Translations under genes and position numbers: made by a program
The notes under the pieces: model-generated
Told to the model about the DNA's origin: nothing
Databases searched by the model: none
What the model saw: the letters and a program-made list of their open reading frames with translations, nothing else
Source of the DNA: Promineifilum sp.
Lineage (GTDB): Bacteria > Chloroflexota > Anaerolineae > Promineifilales > Promineifilaceae
Assembly: GCA_020634335.1 (NCBI GenBank)
Contig: JACKBY010000026.1
Span: 1-48,488 of the forward strand
DNA length: 48,488 bases
Direction: 5' to 3'
Part shown: piece after piece, positions 1 to 7,718 of the stretch
Layout of the letters: every line of letters begins with the position of its first letter
Position numbering within the stretch: the first letter of the stretch is position 1

Positions 1-322
1 CGCCGGAGTTCCCCCGCGCGCCCATCAGCGCGCCCTGCGCCAATAATCCGGCCACCTTGCCGACGTGTATGTCATCGCTGCTCTCGATGCGCGCATAGGC
101 CGAGCGCATGGTCAGCAGCATGTTTGTACCCGTATCGCCGTCCGGCACGGGAAAAACGTTGAGCGCGTTGACGTGGTCGCGATTTTGCTCCAGCCACAGC
201 AATCCGGCGTGAGCCATCTTCCGCAACTGCGGCCCCGTGCAGCGCAACCATTTACCGCCGGACGGGGGCGGTACTGTCATTGTTTCTGATGCCATAGATA
301 AAATGTTCAATTCCTCCGTCAT
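1..322 (-). CDS. DAK-domain (YloV/FakA-like) protein, N-terminal part
   Basis: The gene runs off the left edge, so only about 107 N-terminal residues are visible. They contain VFPVPDGDTGTNM and end in ARGNSG, the signature of DAK2 (dihydroxyacetone-kinase L-type) ATP-binding domains. In Firmicutes the relative YloV/FakA is the kinase subunit of fatty acid kinase and sits after an Asp23-family gene near rpmB, exactly the arrangement here. The family phosphorylates fatty acids held by a DegV-type partner (FakB). No FakB is visible in this window. The ATG at 322 follows the Asp23 stop by 8 bp. A second ATG at 295 has a GGAGG upstream but at long spacing, so the start is uncertain. Confidence 0.82.
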   Translation of the reverse strand, partial: MTEELNILSMASETMTVPPPSGGKWLRCTGPQLRKMAHAGLLWLEQNRDHVNALNVFPVPDGDTGTNMLLTMRSAYARIESSDDIHVGKVAGLLAQGALMGARGNSG

Positions 323-330
323 GAGGGCCA

Positions 331-687
331 TTATTGCTCGCCGTTCATGCGCAGTCCCTGAATATAGACGTTAACCGCATGAACCGGGAGACCCAAAGCT
401 TTCTCGACGTGAAATTTGACCGTATTCTGGATGCTTTCGGCGACCACGCGGATGCGAACGCCATATTGGACGATCACGTAGACGTCGATAATAATCTGCT
501 CTCCATCGACCTTCACCTCAACGCCGCGGCGGTTATCCCGTGACAAGAGCTGCGCGATGCCGTTGACAAGGTTCTTGCTGGTCATCCCCACCACACCATA
601 GCATTGGTGCACGGCCTGGGTGGTAATGGTCGCGATGGTAGCCGAGGAAATGTCGATTTTCCCCTTGGACTCCTCTTGAACTGGCAT
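331..687 (-). CDS. Asp23/Gls24 family envelope stress protein (YloU-like)
   Basis: A 118-residue protein of normal length for the Asp23/Gls24 family. It has the typical N-terminus (GKIDISSATIATI), a central GV-V-V segment and a C-terminal NVYIQGL. Members are small alpha/beta proteins associated with the membrane or envelope stress; their biochemical role is poorly known. It is the first gene of a short minus-strand operon with the DAK-domain gene, and it is divergent from rpmB. This gene trio is conserved in several phyla, so the family call is firm while the function is not. Confidence 0.9.
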   Translation of the reverse strand: MPVQEESKGKIDISSATIATITTQAVHQCYGVVGMTSKNLVNGIAQLLSRDNRRGVEVKVDGEQIIIDVYVIVQYGVRIRVVAESIQNTVKFHVEKALGLPVHAVNVYIQGLRMNGEQ

Positions 688-712
688 AAATCGTTTTGCT
701 CCTGGCGTGTGC

Positions 713-741
713 TTGCAATCGACACGCCACTCGTCTATAAT
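713..741 (+). promoter_or_regulatory. Sigma-70-type promoter of rpmB
   Basis: TTGCAA at 713-718 and a consensus TATAAT at 736-741 are separated by 17 bp. This predicts an untranslated leader of roughly 85 nt before rpmB. The promoter lies just upstream of the divergent Asp23 gene start. Confidence 0.65.
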
Positions 742-773
742 TGGGGGTTGTTCTTGATAATATTAAAAGTTGC

Positions 774-818
774 GGCGACCATTTGGTCGCCTTTGATTTG
801 GACGCCGATAGGGGCGTC
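774..818 (+). promoter_or_regulatory. Two hairpins in the rpmB leader
   Basis: Hairpin one is GGCGACCA (774-781) against TGGTCGCC (784-791) and is followed by a short T-rich run. Hairpin two is GACGCC (801-806) against GGCGTC (813-818) and ends a few bases before the AAGGTGA ribosome-binding site (823-829). Their position would allow attenuation or translational control of L28. That role is inference; no known leader class was recognised. Confidence 0.4.
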
Positions 819-833
819 GGGTAAGGTGAAATT

Positions 834-1013
834 ATGGCGAAATGTGATGTATGTGGCAAGGGGCCGATGAGCGGTCACAATGTTAGCTTCTCCCAGCGCA
901 AAACCAAGCGGCAATTCCGGCCGAACATCCAGCGGACGACTGTCCAGCAGGGTGGCCGCCGCGTGCGCCTCCACGTGTGCACCCGTTGCCTCAAGACAAT
1001 GGCCAAGGCTTAG
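834..1013 (+). CDS. rpmB: 50S ribosomal protein L28
   Basis: A 59-residue protein starting MAKCDVCGKGP, with a conserved SQRKTKRQFRPN core and a C-terminal VCTRCLKT. The two CxxC pairs (Cys4/Cys7 and Cys49/Cys52) make this the zinc-binding form of L28. L28 is a structural protein of the large ribosomal subunit. The start has an AGGTGA ribosome-binding site 5 bp upstream, its own promoter at 713-741 and a textbook terminator after the stop. It is a single-gene transcription unit. Confidence 0.95.
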   Translation: MAKCDVCGKGPMSGHNVSFSQRKTKRQFRPNIQRTTVQQGGRRVRLHVCTRCLKTMAKA

Positions 1014-1083
1014 CGCAAACAGACGCTCCGTCCCCGGCTTGCCGTCCGGGCGATGGCTGTATTTAAACAAATATTTTAACCTT

Positions 1084-1110
1084 GCCGGCGCGTTGCGCCG
1101 GCTTTTTTTT
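1084..1110 (+). terminator. Rho-independent terminator of rpmB
   Basis: A perfect 8-bp stem, GCCGGCGC / GCGCCGGC, with a 3-nt loop is followed directly by eight T residues. It also lies between the rpmB transcript and the convergent mevalonate kinase gene. Confidence 0.92.
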
Positions 1111-1183
1111 GCAGAGTTTGGCTTCGCGTTCAATAGTCGGATTCTATCCGAAAAGAGCGCGGCAACCCACTTCCCCGCCCCCG

Positions 1184-2128
1184 TTACCCCACATCACTCT
1201 TGTAGATGCGCACTGCGCCGGCCGCCGCCAGGCGTTCGGCGACGGCTGCTTCGGTCTCCCCGGTAACCAGAGCGATCATATTCCCGCCCCGCCCCGCCCC
1301 GCTCAGCTTGGCACCCAAGGCCCCTCCATCGCGCGCCGCGGCCACCAGTTTGTCCAGAGGCGCAGAGGAAACCGTCATGCGCACCAGCCAGTCGTGGTTA
1401 TCATTCATCAACGTCCCCACTGCCGCCAGATCACCCGCGACCAGGGCCGACCGGCCCGCTTCCGCGATTCGGCCGCATGCGTCGAAAATGGAATCGAAAT
1501 GACGGGAATCGGCTGCCCATTGGCGGCGCACGTCGCCGACGACGTCTTTGGTCGCGCTGCGAACGCCCGTGTCGCCGATCAGCAGCCGCAGCGGCCGCCC
1601 CGGCGTCAATAGTTCAATTGCCGGCTGAGGGTCGTGGCGCACAAAGTAAACCGGCTGCTCAAAGGCGATGACCGTGTTGTCGACGCCGCTGGGCGTGCCG
1701 TGGTGGAGCCGTTCGACCTCGTAAGCCAGAGCGGACACCAATTCGCGCGTAAATGCCTCGCCTTGGCCCATGTACACCGCCAACGCGCGAATGACGGCCA
1801 CAGAAATGGCTGCGCCGCTGCCCAGCCCACTGGCAATAGGAATGGCGCTCGTGACGCTCAGCGTATAGCCGTCGGAGAGCGAGCAATGACAGTGCTTCTC
1901 CACCGCGCGAACGATGGCCGCCAAGGGATTATGAGGATTAACGTTTGATAGCAGAGCCGTCCGATTCAAATCGGGCGCCGTGAGCGTCACGTCCGGCGCG
2001 CCGGTTTCCTCGATGGTAGCCCGCGCCCGCAAGTGATGAATCGGCGCGGCCAGCGCCGGGCGGCCGTAGACAACCGCGTGTTCGCCAAACAGGATGATCT
2101 TGCCGGGAGCCGTCGCTGCGATCATCAC
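1184..2128 (-). CDS. mvk: Mevalonate kinase
   Basis: GHMP-family kinase of 314 residues, the usual length for mevalonate kinases. It phosphorylates mevalonate to 5-phosphomevalonate with ATP in isoprenoid synthesis. Visible motifs are PGKIILFGEHAVVYG (residues 8-22, the mevalonate-kinase-specific N-terminal motif), IPIASGLGSGAA (the phosphate-binding loop, about 96-107), PSGVDN (146-151, containing the catalytic Asp) and LSGAGRGG near the C-terminus. A GGAGAGG ribosome-binding site precedes the ATG. It lies 10 bp after the prenyltransferase gene and is probably cotranscribed with it. No other mevalonate-pathway gene is in the window. Confidence 0.93.
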   Translation of the reverse strand: MMIAATAPGKIILFGEHAVVYGRPALAAPIHHLRARATIEETGAPDVTLTAPDLNRTALLSNVNPHNPLAAIVRAVEKHCHCSLSDGYTLSVTSAIPIASGLGSGAAISVAVIRALAVYMGQGEAFTRELVSALAYEVERLHHGTPSGVDNTVIAFEQPVYFVRHDPQPAIELLTPGRPLRLLIGDTGVRSATKDVVGDVRRQWAADSRHFDSIFDACGRIAEAGRSALVAGDLAAVGTLMNDNHDWLVRMTVSSAPLDKLVAAARDGGALGAKLSGAGRGGNMIALVTGETEAAVAERLAAAGAVRIYKSDVG

Positions 2129-2138
2129 CCCTCTCCGT

Positions 2139-3011
2139 TCAATTCAACAGATAGCGAGCGGCAAAAACCATGAGGAAGTATGAGACCAGGGTAATTTGCA
2201 GCGGCCGGTCGCGCAGCAAGATTTCCTCCGGCGCGCCGCCTTCGTCGCGCACGTGAATTAGGTAAAGATAGCGGAAGACGCCATAGAGCACGAAAGGAAT
2301 CGTCAACATCATCGCGTGATTCTGCGGCAGGCCCTCGGCCAGAAAGGTATAGAGACTATAGGCGACAATAGCACTGGTAGTGACGATACCCTGTAGCCGG
2401 TCGATCAGGTCCAGATTGTAATCATCCAGAATGGCGCGGTGGACGCCGGCCTCGCCCCCCAGCAGGGTCAGCTCGGCGCGTCTCTTGCCCAGAGCCATGA
2501 AGAGAGCCAAAAAACCGCCGAACACGTAGAGCCACGGCGAAAAGCGTACCACCTCGATCACGACCACACCGGCGGCGATCCGCAAGATGAAGCCCAGGGC
2601 GATGGTCAATACGTCGAGCAGGACCACGTGTTTCAGCTTGAAGGTGTAGGCGATCTGGGACAGCAAATAGAGGAGCAAAATGACGGCCAGAGCGGGCGAG
2701 AGATAATAGCCGGCGAGCAGGCTGGCGGCCGCCAGCAAGATGGTCGCCGCCACCGCAACACGCGGATTCAATTGACCGGCCGCCAGAGGGCGATTCTTCT
2801 TGAGCGGGTGCTGCCGATCACTCTCGATATCGGCCAGATCATTCATGAGGTACACGGCGCTGGACATCAGGCACAAAAGGACGAACGCCGCGGTCACCAC
2901 CAGCACGCCGGCCGGGTCGAACAATTTTTGGTCGAACAGGAGCGGCACAAACACGAAACCGTTTTTGGGCCATTGGCGCGGTCGCATCGATTTGATCAGG
3001 CTGGACAGCAC
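2139..3011 (-). CDS. UbiA-family prenyltransferase (decaprenyl-phosphate phosphoribosyltransferase-like)
   Basis: Integral membrane protein of 290 residues with about eight hydrophobic segments. The first aspartate-rich motif reads NDLADIESDRQHPLKKNRP (about 57-75), the N-D-x3-D-x3-D signature with the HPxKxxRP extension seen in the UbiA subgroup of decaprenyl-phosphate phosphoribosyltransferases. A basic GKRRAEL motif follows TM5. Relatives transfer 5-phosphoribose to a polyprenyl phosphate at the cytoplasmic membrane, the first step to decaprenyl-phospho-arabinose. The start is GTG, supported by GGAG six bases upstream. Its pairing with mevalonate kinase puts two polyisoprenoid genes together. 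The exact substrate cannot be read from sequence. Confidence 0.8.
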   Translation of the reverse strand: MLSSLIKSMRPRQWPKNGFVFVPLLFDQKLFDPAGVLVVTAAFVLLCLMSSAVYLMNDLADIESDRQHPLKKNRPLAAGQLNPRVAVAATILLAAASLLAGYYLSPALAVILLLYLLSQIAYTFKLKHVVLLDVLTIALGFILRIAAGVVVIEVVRFSPWLYVFGGFLALFMALGKRRAELTLLGGEAGVHRAILDDYNLDLIDRLQGIVTTSAIVAYSLYTFLAEGLPQNHAMMLTIPFVLYGVFRYLYLIHVRDEGGAPEEILLRDRPLQITLVSYFLMVFAARYLLN

Positions 3012-3087
3012 GCATCACTCCATGAACGCAACATGGGCGTTTTCTATCACGAATGAGGGCGTTAGGCTAGCGACCGGCCAGCGAGCT

Positions 3088-3210
3088 CAGGGCTTTTCAG
3101 TAACCGATCGCTCTCCGTAGCGCCGGTTTCCTAACCGGCTCCGCAGCCCAGCTTGTTCTCGGTCGCCGGTAAAGAATCCGGCATGACACCTCGACAACTG
3201 AAAAGCCCTG
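3088..3210. repeat. 123-bp palindromic dispersed repeat, copy 1
   Basis: The element is bounded by a perfect 14-bp terminal inverted repeat, CAGGGCTTTTCAGT at 3088-3101 and its reverse complement at 3197-3210. Inside are smaller inverted repeats of the GCCGGTTT..AACCGGC type. A second copy of identical length lies at 32420-32542. It contains no gene, so it resembles a MITE or REP-like element. Confidence 0.75.
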
Positions 3211-3238
3211 CCAGCAAGCTGTCCGCGGTCCGGCAATA

Positions 3239-3272
3239 AACAAGGTCTTCTCCTGTGGGAGAAGACCTTGTT
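3239..3272 (-). terminator. Strong hairpin downstream of the three-repeat secreted protein
   Basis: A perfect 15-bp stem, AACAAGGTCTTCTCC / GGAGAAGACCTTGTT, with a TGTG loop, lies about 70 bp beyond the stop of the minus-strand gene. Moderately T-rich sequence follows on that strand. It is probably its transcription terminator. Confidence 0.65.
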
Positions 3273-3341
3273 CGTGTTTATCTCCTGCGGGATATCACAC
3301 ACTTCTCCGGCATCTCGCCGGGAAATCTGCGCATACTCCCT

Positions 3342-4466
3342 CTACGGGCAAACAGTGGCCGTCGTGTTATAGAACCAGTTGTAGGCGAAGAACGGATAGG
3401 CCTGTCCCGTCTGAGCGCGTATGGCGATACGACCGGCGCCGGCGAGTTGCGACGGCACATTAAAGGTGGCCGTCAATTCACCACCCGTGCCGGAATTGAT
3501 AGTGCCGACCTGATAACCGCCGATGCCTTGCGTTCCGAAGGCGCCCATCGTCACCTGGAATGTCTGGTTCGGCGGGAAATCCTTGGTCTTGATCGTCACC
3601 GACGTATTCTGGACGACCGCACACACCGTGAAGGTCGGCGTGCCCGTATAAACGGGCGGCGGAGGCGGAACAGGTTGCGGCGTCGGGGCGGGTTGCCCGC
3701 CGGTTCCCGGCGTGCCCGTTGACGTCGTGTTGTTGTAAAACCAGTTATAGGCGAAGAAGGGGGCGGAGTGGGCCGTCTGGGCGCGGATCGCCACCTGATA
3801 GGCAGTTTGAAGCTGGGCGGGAATGTTAAAGGTCGCCTTCAGCACCCCCCCGACGCCCGAGTTCAGCGTGCCGACCACAATGCCGTTGATCCCCTGGGTT
3901 CCCATCGCTCCCATAGTGACGGCAAAGGTCTGATTCGGCGGAAAGTTGTCAGTCTGGATGGTAACCGTTTTGCCCGCTTCAACACTGACGATGCTGAAGG
4001 TGGGAACGCCGGTATAGCCAGGAACGCCGCCCGTTCCGCCCGTTGTGTTGTTCCAGAACCAGTTATAGGCGTAATAGGGATATGCGTGAGACGTTTGCAG
4101 ACGGATGGCAATTCGCTCCGACCCCTTGAGTTCGGCGGGAACGTTATACGTCGCGCTAAATGAGCCGCCAACGCCCGAGTTGGTTGTAGCCACGACGTAA
4201 CCATTGACACCTTGCGTGCCCATCGGCCCCATCGTGACGATAAAGTTCTGATTGGCCGGGAAGTTCTGAGCCTGTACCGTCACCGTCTGATCGGATAAGA
4301 CGCTGGAGATACTGATGGTGGGAATCGTGGCCGACCTGGCCGGCACTGCCCAGGCAAATATCGCCGCGGCCATGATGATAACGCCAACGACAAGCATGAG
4401 CGGCCGAGTAAATGAACGACGGCCGCCGTCCTTGCTTTGCCTTTCTGCTGACAACTGCGAGTTCAT
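3342..4466 (-). CDS. Secreted protein with three tandem ~95-residue repeats
   Basis: A 374-residue protein of unknown function. A hydrophobic signal segment (about residues 23-41) ends in PARSA, suggesting export. The mature part is three copies of one unit (about 48-142, 154-247, 277-370). Each has a T-V-x-N/DFPxNQxF core, VTMGxxGTQGxxGY, an NSGxGG turn, an ATFN(I/V)P strand, IAIRxQT and a closing AYNWFYNNTT. Repeats two and three are joined by a Pro/Thr linker. Only repeat three has cysteines (C282, C373), possibly a disulfide. An AGGAGGT ribosome-binding site fixes the start. The 224 bp upstream are AT-rich and probably hold the promoter; I could not choose a convincing -35/-10 pair. It is probably a beta-sandwich surface protein. 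Confidence 0.85.
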   Translation of the reverse strand: MNSQLSAERQSKDGGRRSFTRPLMLVVGVIIMAAAIFAWAVPARSATIPTISISSVLSDQTVTVQAQNFPANQNFIVTMGPMGTQGVNGYVVATTNSGVGGSFSATYNVPAELKGSERIAIRLQTSHAYPYYAYNWFWNNTTGGTGGVPGYTGVPTFSIVSVEAGKTVTIQTDNFPPNQTFAVTMGAMGTQGINGIVVGTLNSGVGGVLKATFNIPAQLQTAYQVAIRAQTAHSAPFFAYNWFYNNTTSTGTPGTGGQPAPTPQPVPPPPPVYTGTPTFTVCAVVQNTSVTIKTKDFPPNQTFQVTMGAFGTQGIGGYQVGTINSGTGGELTATFNVPSQLAGAGRIAIRAQTGQAYPFFAYNWFYNTTATVCP

Positions 4467-4690
4467 TCGATACCTCCTGAGATGTACCTGTTCAACTTGG
4501 TGGAGACGATGGCCTCGTGTCTTAAAGGACGCCAGCCGACTTGTACAGAGGGCCGACCATCATGCTGCCGATAATTCAGTTCTAACAGTATACATAACTA
4601 ACTTGAGGATATCTATAGAACACAAGTTCTTTCTTGTCATAATCTGCGTCATTTTCGCTTCTTTTTCATCAAGTCCACGCACACAAGCAC

Positions 4691-5875
4691 TCAAAGCGAC
4701 AGCTTGCCGGTCACGAAGCGCCGGGCCGTCTCCGCCAGAACGGCCGCGCCGGGCGTCAGCACCCGCTCGTCGATATCGAAAGTGGGCGTATGGTGATGGC
4801 GAATCGGCCCTTCGGGCATGGCCGCGCCCAGCATGAACATCGCTCCTTTGGCCTTCTGGGTCATATAGGCGAAATCCTCCGCGCCCATGCCGAATTGGGA
4901 TTCGACGACGGCCTCCGATCCGATCAAATCGCCGGCTACCTGACGCATCCAACTGTTGGCCTCAGGATCGTTAATCATGGCCGGATAGCCCTTGATGATG
5001 TCGAGTTCGTAGTGACCGCCCATCAGTTCTGTCATGCGCAAGGCGTTTTCCAGATCATGCCAAAGCTGTTCGCGCACTTCCGGCAACATGGAGCGCATGG
5101 TGCCGCGCAATAAGACCTTGTTCGGGATAACGTTCGTCGCCGCTCCACCACTTACCTGCCCCAGACTCACGACCGATGGGTAAAGCGGATTAATACGCCG
5201 CGACGGAATAGCATAAATCGCCGTCAGGATAGGCGCCAGCATAAATATGGGGTCGCTGCCCGTATGCGGGTAAGCGCCATGCGCCCCGTCGCCATAAATC
5301 CAGGCATCAAACGAATCGACCGCCGCCAGGCTTGGCCCGTCCTGGAACATGAAGTGGCCCGATGGACTATCGGATGACACGTGCAGGGCGATCACCGCGT
5401 CGATCCCTTCCAGGGCGTGGTCATCCAGCATCGCCGTGGCCCCGCTGATATTGTTTTCGTCGAATGATTCCTCGGCCGGTTGAAACAGGAGGCGCACCCG
5501 TCCCTGCCAACGCTCTTCAGCATAGCTCTGCCGCAACAGGTGGGCCACGCCGAGCAGAATAGCCGTGTGGGCATCATGACCGCAAGCGTGCATCACCCCA
5601 TCGTTTTGGGACGCATAAGGCACATCATTCGCTTCGTGGATGGGCAGCGCGTCCATATCGGCCCGAATGGCGATGATTGGCCCCGAATCCCCCAGTTCGG
5701 CCACGACGCCCGTCTTGCCCACCTGCGTACGCACGCGATAGCCGCCGATCTCGGCCAGCGTATCGGCCACCAACGCCGCTGTCCGATACTCCTGAAAACT
5801 CAGCTCCGGGTTGGCGTGGATCAGGCGGCGCAAGCGGATAATTTCATCATTGAGGGCCATGGCTTTTGCCAGCAT
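4691..5875 (-). CDS. M20-family amidohydrolase/carboxypeptidase
   Basis: Zinc-dependent M20D-type hydrolase of 394 residues, related to hippurate, IAA-amino acid and N-acyl-amino acid hydrolases that release an amino acid from an N-acyl conjugate. Motifs seen are RADMDALP (71-78), MHACGHDAHT (95-104, with the metal-binding Cys98/His100) and FQPAEES (131-137, with the catalytic glutamates). The reading frame is open upstream, but the ATG chosen here has AAGGAG about ten bases before it; an earlier start would overlap the preceding gene by over 100 bp. It is the last gene of the long minus-strand run. The substrate is unknown. Confidence 0.9.
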   Translation of the reverse strand: MLAKAMALNDEIIRLRRLIHANPELSFQEYRTAALVADTLAEIGGYRVRTQVGKTGVVAELGDSGPIIAIRADMDALPIHEANDVPYASQNDGVMHACGHDAHTAILLGVAHLLRQSYAEERWQGRVRLLFQPAEESFDENNISGATAMLDDHALEGIDAVIALHVSSDSPSGHFMFQDGPSLAAVDSFDAWIYGDGAHGAYPHTGSDPIFMLAPILTAIYAIPSRRINPLYPSVVSLGQVSGGAATNVIPNKVLLRGTMRSMLPEVREQLWHDLENALRMTELMGGHYELDIIKGYPAMINDPEANSWMRQVAGDLIGSEAVVESQFGMGAEDFAYMTQKAKGAMFMLGAAMPEGPIRHHHTPTFDIDERVLTPGAAVLAETARRFVTGKLSL

Positions 5876-5993
5876 ATCTGGTTTTCTCCTTAATAGTTCA
5901 GTGTCCAGGATAACAGGTTTAGAAATAGCTCGTAATTCGCCCATCAGGTACAGAAAGCTCGAAAGGAGCGCGACCGATCCGATAGAAACCGGA

Positions 5994-7028
5994 TCAGGGT
6001 TGTGCAGCCCCAACGGCCACGGCCAGCGCCACAACCTCATCCGCACGCAGCGACATGCCGGCGACCCCCTGCACCACGCCTTCCTTGGCAGGAATTTCAC
6101 CAGCCGCAAACCGGATTAACTTGCCCAGGCGAGAAATGACGAACACGTCATCCTGCTCGGACACGCGCGCCGCGCCGACAAGGCACTCTGTTTTCATAGC
6201 GACTTTCCCGCCGGCGGCCGGGACCTTGTTGGCCGCGAAGCCACTCATCAGGCGAATCGTCCCTTGCCCGTCTTCGCCCACCAACAGCACGCCGTCGTCG
6301 GCGCGCACCGATGCGACGGCAACGGCCTCATCGACGGGATCGACACGGATGCCCAGGCAGCCCCGCGCCGGCACTTGCCGCTCCATAAATCGAATAGCCT
6401 TGCCGTCACGCGTAGCCAGGAACAGGTCGCCGTCCCCCGCCGACCAACAGGCAGCCACCAGCGGGCCGCCCTCCTTCAGATCATGAAAGCTGGTTCCGGG
6501 AATGAGATTTTTCCCCAGATAGGAGCCAAGCACGCGACGCACCCAGCCCCGTTGGCTCAGCAGGACGACATATTGGCCGCCGCCATCGGGCAACAGACCA
6601 ATCACACGCTCATTCGGCCTCAGAGGCAACAAGTCCCGCAACTCCTGCCCTCGGGCGCGCACGGGCGATTCCGGCAAGGCAGCCACCGGCAACCGAAAAG
6701 CCCGCCCGTCGCCGGTCAGCAACAATACAACATCGCTCTCGTCCGCCTGAGCTAACACACAGGGAGCGTCGTCGCCCTGAGTGTCGATATCAAACACACC
6801 CATGCCGCCCCGCCGCTGGCGGCCATAAAAGTGGCGCGGCGTACGCTTGATCATCCCCAGGCGACTGACAGTGAGGATGACCTTCGTCGTCGGCGCTTCA
6901 TCAGGCAGGGGGGTGGGGCGGTCGGAGGATGATGTTGCTCGAGCGTTTTGAACCGCAATCTCCAGCGCCTCGATGTAGGCCACAACCTCCGCAGGCAATC
7001 CGCTTAGATCCGGACGTTCGTCGATCAT
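5994..7028 (-). CDS. Stand-alone DNA gyrase A C-terminal-domain-like beta-pinwheel protein
   Basis: A 344-residue protein made almost entirely of GyrA/ParC C-terminal repeats. I count six blades, each with a strand pattern like VILTVSRLGMIKRTP, VLLLTGDGRAFRLP, YVVLLSQRGWVRRV, DLFLATRDGKAIRF, a GEDGQGTIRL variant and DVFVISRLGKLIRF. A GyrA-box-like motif QRRGGMG (71-77) matches the gyrase box QRRGGKG except at one residue. There is no breakage-reunion domain or catalytic tyrosine, so it cannot be a topoisomerase alone. The first 50 residues are a short helix and linker. In gyrase this domain wraps DNA. The ATG has GGGGAGG just upstream and overlaps the CYTH gene stop by four bases (ATGA). It could be an accessory DNA-wrapping factor. 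Confidence 0.85.
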   Translation of the reverse strand: MIDERPDLSGLPAEVVAYIEALEIAVQNARATSSSDRPTPLPDEAPTTKVILTVSRLGMIKRTPRHFYGRQRRGGMGVFDIDTQGDDAPCVLAQADESDVVLLLTGDGRAFRLPVAALPESPVRARGQELRDLLPLRPNERVIGLLPDGGGQYVVLLSQRGWVRRVLGSYLGKNLIPGTSFHDLKEGGPLVAACWSAGDGDLFLATRDGKAIRFMERQVPARGCLGIRVDPVDEAVAVASVRADDGVLLVGEDGQGTIRLMSGFAANKVPAAGGKVAMKTECLVGAARVSEQDDVFVISRLGKLIRFAAGEIPAKEGVVQGVAGMSLRADEVVALAVAVGAAQP

Positions 7029-7681
7029 TCTGCCTCCCCATGGCCCACGACACACAGAGGCAACAGGCGGCTCATATCGATTGCCCGATCGCGAAAATTG
7101 TCAAAGGTAAGGTCCGAAAACGACAGGTCGAACTCGCGGCGACACAACATCATTAACTCCAGGTAATTGGTCAACAAGCGTCGCGACCAATCCAGGCCCA
7201 GCGCCGCGGCAACTGTTTTCAGGTCGACCTCTGCCCCTTCCAGCTCAACGAAGCGGCCGAATGGCATCTCATCCAGAACGATTTCGACGGCCTGCCACTG
7301 GTAAGTCTCGCGATATTTCTCGTAGGTCTGAACGGGCCGGAAGCCGAGCCTCTGCAAAATGACCGACATCCGGTTGAAATCACCCACCTCGATCTCGATC
7401 TCTTCCCGCACTTTGGCTTCGCCTTGCTCAGCATCAGCCAACACGCCTTTGAAAGTCAGGCGCGTGCGCGTATCCTGACGCAAACGCAGGAGTTCTTGCC
7501 GGGCCAGCAATGACTCGTCGGCCGTGTCGAAACGGATGTTGTGCTCGAAAACGCGCGGAGCCACCAACAGTGCCCCCACGTCGATCAGACGCCGGCGAAT
7601 GGCCGCGAAATCATCCAGCAGGAACTTGACTTCGACCTCTATCAGATCGTGGCCGTGCCCCGCGTTGGTTGGGGTAGTCAT
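7025..7681 (-). CDS. CYTH-domain protein (class IV adenylate cyclase/thiamine-triphosphatase fold)
   Basis: A 218-residue protein with the CYTH signature ExExK (E15-V-E17-V-K19), followed by the charged beta-strands of the triphosphate tunnel (RLRQDTRTRLTFKG, KVREEIEIEV, YEKYRETY, IVLDEMPFGRFVELEG). CYTH enzymes bind triphosphates with a metal ion and include CyaB adenylate cyclases, thiamine triphosphatases and inorganic triphosphatases. Which one this is cannot be read from the sequence. The open frame extends upstream into the BCCP gene, so I chose the internal ATG with AAGGGAG about 15 bp before it. It is translationally coupled to the pinwheel gene downstream. Confidence 0.85.
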   Translation of the reverse strand: MTTPTNAGHGHDLIEVEVKFLLDDFAAIRRRLIDVGALLVAPRVFEHNIRFDTADESLLARQELLRLRQDTRTRLTFKGVLADAEQGEAKVREEIEIEVGDFNRMSVILQRLGFRPVQTYEKYRETYQWQAVEIVLDEMPFGRFVELEGAEVDLKTVAAALGLDWSRRLLTNYLELMMLCRREFDLSFSDLTFDNFRDRAIDMSRLLPLCVVGHGEAE

Positions 7682-7718
7682 CCGAACGACCCAACTCCCT
7701 TGTCGGACGGTTGGCCGT

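Noticed and set aside
4621..4637. Short inverted repeat ACAAG..CTTGT as terminator of the M20 gene
   Set aside because: The stem is only five base pairs and no T tract follows on the minus strand.
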